This document shows, in pieces, positions 59,578 to 64,000 of a stretch of 64,000 bases of DNA (position 1 is the stretch's first letter; each line of letters starts with the position of its first letter). Location of the stretch: contig CAVYMJ010000006.1 of the NCBI GenBank assembly GCA_963769585.1, forward strand, positions 186,001 through 250,000. Reading direction: 5' to 3'. This stretch comes from SSC3 sp963769585 (GTDB lineage Bacteria; Actinomycetota; Actinomycetes; Propionibacteriales; Nocardioidaceae). The notes below the pieces were generated by a model. The model ran no database searches and was not told where the DNA came from. It was given only the letters and a program-made list of their open reading frames with translations. A program made the translations under genes and the position numbers.

Positions 59578-60685
59578 GGTGCTCGACGAGCTGCTGGGCT
59601 GGTGGCGGGCCGGAGAGCCGGTCGGGGTCGGGACGGTCGTGGAGACCTTCGAGTCGGCGCCGCGGCCGCCGGGTGCGTCGATGCTGGTCGGTCCGGGCGG
59701 CGAGGCAGTCGGCTCGGTTTCGGGGGGCTGTGTGGAGGGGGCCGTCTACGAGCTCGCGCAGGAGGTCGTCGCCTCGGGCCGGGCCGTCCTGCACCGGTAC
59801 GGCGTCAGTGACGAGTCCGCGCTGGCGGTCGGACTCGCGTGTGGGGGCGTCCTGGACGTGTACGTCGAGCGGGTCGACCGGGAGACCTTCCCCGAGCTCG
59901 AGGCGATTGCCGAGGATCTGGCGAACGACCGCCCGGTCGCCGTCGCGACACTGATCGACCATCCGGACGGCGCTGGCGCTCGGATGCTGGTCCGTCCTGG
60001 CGAGGCGCGCGAGGGGACCCTCGGCTCCGCCCGCCTGGATGACGCCGTGGCCGACGATGCCGTCGGACTGCTCGCAGCGGGTCACGACGGCGTCCTGACC
60101 TACGGCCCCGAGGGTCAGCGGCGCGGCGAGGGCGCCCGTGTCTTCGTGTGGGCATTCGCCCCGAAGCCGCGGATGCTCGTCTTCGGCGCCATCGACTTCG
60201 CGGCCGCGGTGGCCCGGGTGGGCTCGTTCCTCGGCTACCGGGTCACGGTCTGCGACGCGAGGCCGGTCTTCGCGACGCACAGCAGGTTCCCGTCGGCCGA
60301 CGAGGTGGTGGTCGATTGGCCGCACAGGTACCTGCGCAAGGAGGCTGAGTCCGGTCGGGTCGACCGTCGTACCGTCGTCTGCGTGTTGACGCATGACCCC
60401 AAGTTCGACGTTCCGCTGCTGGAGGTGGCGCTGTCGCTGCCCGAGGTCGCCTACGTGGGCGCGATGGGCTCTCGTCGTACGCACGACGACCGGCTTGCCA
60501 GGCTGCGGGCGGCCGGGCTCACCGACGAGCAGCTGGCGAGTCTCTCCAGTCCTATCGGTCTCGACCTGGGCGCGCGTACGCCGGAGGAGACCGCGGTCAG
60601 CATTGCCGCGGAGATCATCGCGTTGCGATGGGGCGGCGCTGGCGGGCGGCTCGGCGCGAGCCACGGCCGGATCCATCACCCCTGA
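59570..60685 (+). CDS. XdhC/CoxI-family molybdenum-hydroxylase maturation protein
   Basis: 371 aa: N-terminal XdhC_CoxI domain (GGEAVGSVSGGCVEGAVYELAQEVV and LACGGVLDVYVERVD) and C-terminal Rossmann domain (MLVFGAIDFAAAVARVGSFLGYRVTVCDAR, YVGAMGSRRTHDDRLARL). XdhC proteins bind and sulfurate the Mo cofactor. GTG 59570 overlaps the VWA stop by 8 nt. Last gene of the maturation operon. Confidence 0.93.
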   Translation: MREVLDELLGWWRAGEPVGVGTVVETFESAPRPPGASMLVGPGGEAVGSVSGGCVEGAVYELAQEVVASGRAVLHRYGVSDESALAVGLACGGVLDVYVERVDRETFPELEAIAEDLANDRPVAVATLIDHPDGAGARMLVRPGEAREGTLGSARLDDAVADDAVGLLAAGHDGVLTYGPEGQRRGEGARVFVWAFAPKPRMLVFGAIDFAAAVARVGSFLGYRVTVCDARPVFATHSRFPSADEVVVDWPHRYLRKEAESGRVDRRTVVCVLTHDPKFDVPLLEVALSLPEVAYVGAMGSRRTHDDRLARLRAAGLTDEQLASLSSPIGLDLGARTPEETAVSIAAEIIALRWGGAGGRLGASHGRIHHP

Positions 60686-60771
60686 GTGGCGCCACGCCTG
60701 CTGGATCCGCTTATGTCCGGCAAGCCCGCCCTGTACACTGTTGCGGACAATCCCACTCCTAGTAGCTCGCT

Positions 60772-60796
60772 GAGCCGATGCCGCTTCGGCGGGCTC
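60772..60796 (+). other. Structured leader before the 60834 gene
   Basis: GAGCC-GAT-GCCG-CTT-CGGC-G-GGCTC forms a strong hairpin between 60685 and 60834; a second GC-rich stem follows. It may be a terminator or 5' leader. No riboswitch class recognised. Confidence 0.5.
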
Positions 60797-60833
60797 TTGC
60801 CCGGCGGGACGGCTGGGCCGAAGGGGGCTGAGC

Positions 60834-61298
60834 ATGGCCGACGACGGCCGGTACTACGGCGAGACAGACCCCGAGTGGGCGATCTCGCAGCTCGCGGCGC
60901 AGGTCGCCGGGATCCACGTGCGCCCACGTCGGCGGGCGCGCTGGCAGATGATCGGCGGCGTCGTCGTGACGACCGCGCTCGTCGCCGTCGCTTTCCTCTT
61001 CGGACTCGTCCACGAGATCGGCGTTCCCGCGACCACGGCCCTGTCCCCGGACACGGAGTCGGCACCTCAGACGACGCTGGCCCCCCGCCCTCCGGCAGCC
61101 GTGGTGGCGCCGCAGGTGACGCTGAGGACAGCACCGAAGCCGTCGCGAGAGGCGACACCGGGCAGTCCGCGCCCCGAGCAGGTCGCAGCACCGACCACGC
61201 CGCCAGACGTCGTCTCCGCGCAGAAGCCCGGGTCGCCGAGTAACCAGGTCGGCCCGAACAAGCCCATCAAGAAGCCGATCGATCCGGACGACAGATGA
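60834..61298 (+). CDS. Single-pass membrane protein with Pro/Thr-rich tail
   Basis: 154 aa: cytoplasmic N-terminus (~40 aa), one helix (MIGGVVVTTALVAVAFLFGLVHEIG) and a disordered Pro/Ala/Thr-rich exterior ending in PIKKPIDPDDR. Ribosome site AAGGGGG 7 nt upstream. ATGA overlap with the next gene links it to the surface protein there. Not recognised. Confidence 0.75.
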   Translation: MADDGRYYGETDPEWAISQLAAQVAGIHVRPRRRARWQMIGGVVVTTALVAVAFLFGLVHEIGVPATTALSPDTESAPQTTLAPRPPAAVVAPQVTLRTAPKPSREATPGSPRPEQVAAPTTPPDVVSAQKPGSPSNQVGPNKPIKKPIDPDDR

Positions 61299-62728
61299 CC
61301 AAGCGCAGTGCCGCCGTACTCCTCGCCCTGGTTCTTCTCGTCCCTGCTGGAGCCGCCGAGGCGGCTTCAGTGCCTTGGTCCGGCTACCGGATCAAACCGG
61401 CACCCACCGCTGACGGCGGCTTCATGGGTGCACGCAAGACCGACGGCAAGGTGACCTACCGGCTCGACGCGAGCGCACGCCGCGGCAGCAGCGAGTACAA
61501 GCGCGCCCACCGGGTCTCGACCAACCGAGGTGAGGCCCGAGCCGCGTGGATCATCTCCAAGTACGGTGCCGTCCGCGTCGCTGACCAGTCCGCCGCCGTC
61601 GACGTTGCGACGTACGCGCTGGTCTCGGGTCGACCGCTCGGCGGGCGCCGCGCCAAGGCTCGGCTGCGGTCCACCGGTCACGCTGCCTCCATCCGGTCGC
61701 TGGCCCGGTACATGCTGGCCGAGTCCAAGAAGTACGCGGGCCCCTACACCCTCGCAGTGCGATCCAGGCCGGCGGAGGTCGGCGGTCGGGTGAAGGTGCG
61801 CGTCCAGGTCACGTCGTATGCCGGACTGCCGGTGGCGAAGCTGCCGGTTCTGCTCAGGGTTCCGGGTGTCGCGGAGGTGCACGAGACGTCCGCGAAGGGC
61901 AGGGTCTATACCAGCTACCCCGCCGACCAGGTGGGCGTGCGCAAGCTCAGGGTCCGCGTGAGCCGGGTGCCCGAGTGGCGGCTGCTCGTCCGCGATCCGC
62001 GGAGGAAGGCGACCTCGCGGATCGCCATTGCAGGTCGCAAGACCGAGCTCGTGGCCCGTGACGTCGTGGTGGTCCGGGCCTCGCCGAAGGTGTCGGTGCC
62101 GTCGGCTCCGAAGCCGGAGCAGGTCGACCGAGCCTTCTCGGTGGGTTTCACCGTGACCGGCAGCGAGGGGATCGCCCCCCGGACCGCGACATTCTCGTTG
62201 TTCGGCCCGTTCCCACAGGGCGCGCAGACCGGCTGCGACGGCACCCCGATCCGTACGCTGACCAGCGAGGTGAAGGGCGACGGCACGTACGCCGGCCCGC
62301 CCGCCATCGTCTCCAACGCCGGGCTCTACGTCTGGCGCGTGCATGTGGGGGCCAACCAGCTCAACGCGCCGACCCAGGCCTGCGGCGGACTCGTCCGGGT
62401 GCGCTCCAGCCCGAGGTTCAGGCTCGACGCGAAGCCCGGCTCGAGGCTCACCTTCATCCTGAGCGGCCTCCCGACCGGGTACGACAACGACGCCGAACTG
62501 ATGCTGTTCGGACCGTACAAGGCCAAGGCCAACGCGACCTGCTACCCCAAGAAGAAGGTCGGCGCGACCGCCGTCCGGGTCAACCACAACGGCAGCTACA
62601 CCTCGCCGAAGATCGCGACCGGCGCCTCGGGCTTCTACACCTGGAGAGTCAATCTCCCCGCGGGCTACCTAGTGCTCCCCACGAGGACCGCCTGCGGTGC
62701 CGCCGGCTCCTTCGTCAAGGTGCCCTAG
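61295..62728 (+). CDS. Secreted surface protein with two related C-terminal repeats
   Basis: 477 aa with a signal peptide (SAAVLLALVLLVPAGAAEAAS). The N-terminal half is basic. The C-terminal half has two related units (FSLFGPF...GTYAGP...GLYVWRVHV...TQACGG and LMLFGPY...GSYTSP...GFYTWRVNL...TACG), each with a Cys pair, as in Ig-like adhesin repeats. No anchor seen. Coupled to the upstream membrane gene. Confidence 0.8.
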   Translation: MTKRSAAVLLALVLLVPAGAAEAASVPWSGYRIKPAPTADGGFMGARKTDGKVTYRLDASARRGSSEYKRAHRVSTNRGEARAAWIISKYGAVRVADQSAAVDVATYALVSGRPLGGRRAKARLRSTGHAASIRSLARYMLAESKKYAGPYTLAVRSRPAEVGGRVKVRVQVTSYAGLPVAKLPVLLRVPGVAEVHETSAKGRVYTSYPADQVGVRKLRVRVSRVPEWRLLVRDPRRKATSRIAIAGRKTELVARDVVVVRASPKVSVPSAPKPEQVDRAFSVGFTVTGSEGIAPRTATFSLFGPFPQGAQTGCDGTPIRTLTSEVKGDGTYAGPPAIVSNAGLYVWRVHVGANQLNAPTQACGGLVRVRSSPRFRLDAKPGSRLTFILSGLPTGYDNDAELMLFGPYKAKANATCYPKKKVGATAVRVNHNGSYTSPKIATGASGFYTWRVNLPAGYLVLPTRTACGAAGSFVKVP

Positions 62729-63012
62729 GCCGAGTCCGACGCCCCAGCAGCGGGGCGGGGTTTGCGGCTGCGGAGGCCGGCTGCGGAGAGCTTTCGCACC
62801 AGCTCCTTGCTCGACACCGGTACGGCGCCGGCCGCCACCAGGACGTCGTAGTAGTCGCCCGGTACGTCGTAGTGGTCGCGTTCGAACGCGCGATCCGGGA
62901 TCCCGAACCCAGCAGCGAACGCGTGCAGCTCGTCGTACGACAGGTCGCTGACCAGATGGGACCACAGCCGGCCGTGGGCTGGGACGAGCGGCGGGTCGAT
63001 GAAGATCGTCAT
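62725..63012 (-). CDS. DUF4031-domain protein
   Basis: 95 aa. TIFIDPPLVPAHGRLWSHLVSDLSYDELHAFA matches the DUF4031 family. ATG 63012 overlaps the cutC stop by four bases; converges with the surface-protein gene, overlapping it by 4 nt. Function unknown. Confidence 0.87.
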   Translation of the reverse strand: MTIFIDPPLVPAHGRLWSHLVSDLSYDELHAFAAGFGIPDRAFERDHYDVPGDYYDVLVAAGAVPVSSKELVRKLSAAGLRSRKPRPAAGASDSA

Positions 63013-63737
63013 GCGGTACGGGCGATGGCATCGTCTAGCAGTAACCGCCATGAACGCACATGCCGAGAGTCCACGTACGCCTTCCACGACCCGCCCGGGC
63101 GCACGGACTTCCCGACATGGAACTGACGGACCCCGGCGTGGACCAGCCACGGCACGTGCTCGCCGGCCAGCCCCCCGCCTGCCATCAGGAGCCGGGCAAT
63201 CTCCGGGGAGGCGACCGCTCGGTCGGTGAGCTCCTCGTGCCCTACCGACATCCCGCGCGACGACCCGGCCGAGAGTACGGCGTCCAGCCCGGTCAACGAC
63301 TGCAGCTGACGCCAGGCCGTCTCGGTCTCGAGCACGGAGTCGATGGCCCGGTGGAAGGTCCACGGCACCCGTCCCAGCGCGTCGGTGATGGCGCTGCACA
63401 CTTCAGTGTCGACGAGCAGGTCGGAGTCCAGGAAGCCGAAGACCAGCCCTTCGGCGCCGACTGCGAGGTAGTCCTCGGCCAGCCCGACCAGTCGGGTCAG
63501 CTCACCGCCCGTCGTCGTGTAGCTCTCGTTGAGCCGCAACATGACCCGCACTGGGAGGTCCGTCTCGCGGCAGATGGCGGAGACGAGGCTCGGCTCCGGC
63601 GAGAGGCCGCCGGCGTCGATGGCGTCGGTGAGGTAGAGCCGGTCGGCGCCGCCCTCCTGCGCCGGGCCGACGTCGGAAGGGTGGAGTGTCACCACCTCGA
63701 GGAGTGGTGCTTGGGCGACCGTGCTCACAATGGACAT
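63009..63737 (-). CDS. cutC: CutC-family copper homeostasis protein
   Basis: 242-aa TIM-barrel: LLEVVTLHPSDVGPAQEGGADRLYL, RVMLRLNESYTTT (in place of the usual RPR), VFGFLDSDLLVD, WTFHRAIDSV and LSAGSSRG. The N-terminus reads EVVTLHPSDV where most CutC read EVCV.S. ATG 63737 is chosen; upstream frame is shadow of the divergent gene. Copper role is inferred from the family. Confidence 0.87.
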   Translation of the reverse strand: MSIVSTVAQAPLLEVVTLHPSDVGPAQEGGADRLYLTDAIDAGGLSPEPSLVSAICRETDLPVRVMLRLNESYTTTGGELTRLVGLAEDYLAVGAEGLVFGFLDSDLLVDTEVCSAITDALGRVPWTFHRAIDSVLETETAWRQLQSLTGLDAVLSAGSSRGMSVGHEELTDRAVASPEIARLLMAGGGLAGEHVPWLVHAGVRQFHVGKSVRPGGSWKAYVDSRHVRSWRLLLDDAIARTA

Positions 63738-63738
63738 C

Positions 63739-64000
63739 GTGACATCCCCGGCCGAGCAACCTGACGACCTGCTGATCGCGAGGGCCCTCGTGTTGCACGA
63801 CCTTGAGGCAACCGGCATCGCGGACGCTTCATCGGTCTCCTCTCTGGAGGAAGCCGTCCAGACGAGGCGGTGGTGGACCTCGCAGTGGCAGGAAGGGCGC
63901 TCGTACGTCGCCGGGCTGGTCGCCCAGGACGTGCAGGACGCGATCCTGGACCGCCTCGGTCGCTGGCCCCTCTGCACCGCCTGCGACGAGCTTGAGCCGC
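63739..64000 (+). CDS. Uncharacterised protein, truncated by the window end
   Basis: 87 codons are visible, divergent from and back-to-back with cutC. It is acidic, with helical SSLEEAVQTRRWWTSQWQEG and a late WPLCTACDE that looks like a zinc-ribbon half. GTG 63739, or ATG 63730 three codons upstream. Stop not in the window. Confidence 0.65.
   Translation, partial: MTSPAEQPDDLLIARALVLHDLEATGIADASSVSSLEEAVQTRRWWTSQWQEGRSYVAGLVAQDVQDAILDRLGRWPLCTACDELEP

Noticed and set aside
60686..60833. Possible cyclic-di-AMP riboswitch before the surface-protein operon
   Set aside because: GC-rich stems are present but the conserved ydaO core motifs are not seen.
61367..62587. 406-aa antisense frame across the surface-protein gene
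   Set aside because: No recognisable domain; the sense frame has a signal peptide and repeats.

Overview
The window is high-GC, gene-dense actinobacterial chromosome, probably Nocardioidaceae (Nocardioides-like). This is inferred from codon and base composition, many GTG/TTG starts and 1-4 nt start/stop overlaps, and family content: ROK polyphosphate glucokinase, DUF3263, LytR_C, MpaB/DUF2236, HelR, two-gene transketolase and a SAM-riboswitch thrC. There is no rRNA, CRISPR, insertion sequence or integrase. The only mobile-looking pieces are a repressor/ImmA-IrrE pair near 28.8-29.6 kb and a 4-kb signalling cassette bracketed by a duplicated piece of cysS.

Layout. 0-9 kb: a secreted C39-like peptidase; a PAS histidine kinase, a response-regulator/glutaredoxin-like/thioredoxin-reductase-like fusion and NrtS; then cysS-rlmB and polyphosphate glucokinase. 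9-17 kb: small enzymes, then a TetR-headed catabolic operon (P450, three dehydrogenases, a second SDR, a CMD-fold protein). 17-21 kb: soxR with an FAD oxidase, divergent from a split transketolase whose 3' end runs into tRNA-Thr. 21-28.4 kb: a Tat-exported amine oxidase-like protein, helR with a rifamycin-associated element (RAE), and a secreted-protein/ABC-transporter cassette. 28.8-33 kb: XRE plus ImmA/IrrE, a secreted peptidase-like protein and succinate-semialdehyde dehydrogenase. 33-40.9 kb: DODA dioxygenase/MarR, ung, a PHA-synthase-like hydrolase with a histone-like tail, and otsA/otsB flanking DUF3263 and LytR_C genes. 41-49 kb: SAM riboswitch, thrC, a MoaD-like sulfur carrier, a frameshifted secreted gene, glycosyltransferase, methyltransferase, ATP-grasp, and groEL with two CIRCE operators. 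49-64 kb: MpaB/TetR, SOS-controlled alkB, a sigma factor with a membrane partner, an FtsX-type ABC exporter behind two 32-bp palindromes, a molybdenum-hydroxylase maturation operon without its enzyme, a surface-protein pair, and DUF4031/cutC.

Regulation is unusually readable. Several -10 hexamers lie 6-8 nt before a start codon (leaderless transcripts): cysS, tetR, soxR, the DODA gene, alkB and succinate-semialdehyde dehydrogenase. Recognisable operators are an RAE, a SoxR box between two promoters with over-long spacers, a LexA box, tandem CIRCE, and TetR and MarR palindromes.

Best candidates for new biology: (1) SAM riboswitch + thrC-like + MoaD-like operon, possibly a thiocarboxylate route from O-phosphohomoserine to homocysteine; (2) the kinase/RR-redox fusion/NrtS cassette running from a broken copy of the cysS start; (3) the secreted-protein/ABC cassette at 25.3-28.4 kb; (4) the paired palindromes at 52.7 kb. 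All names rest on reading motifs by eye; no database search was made.
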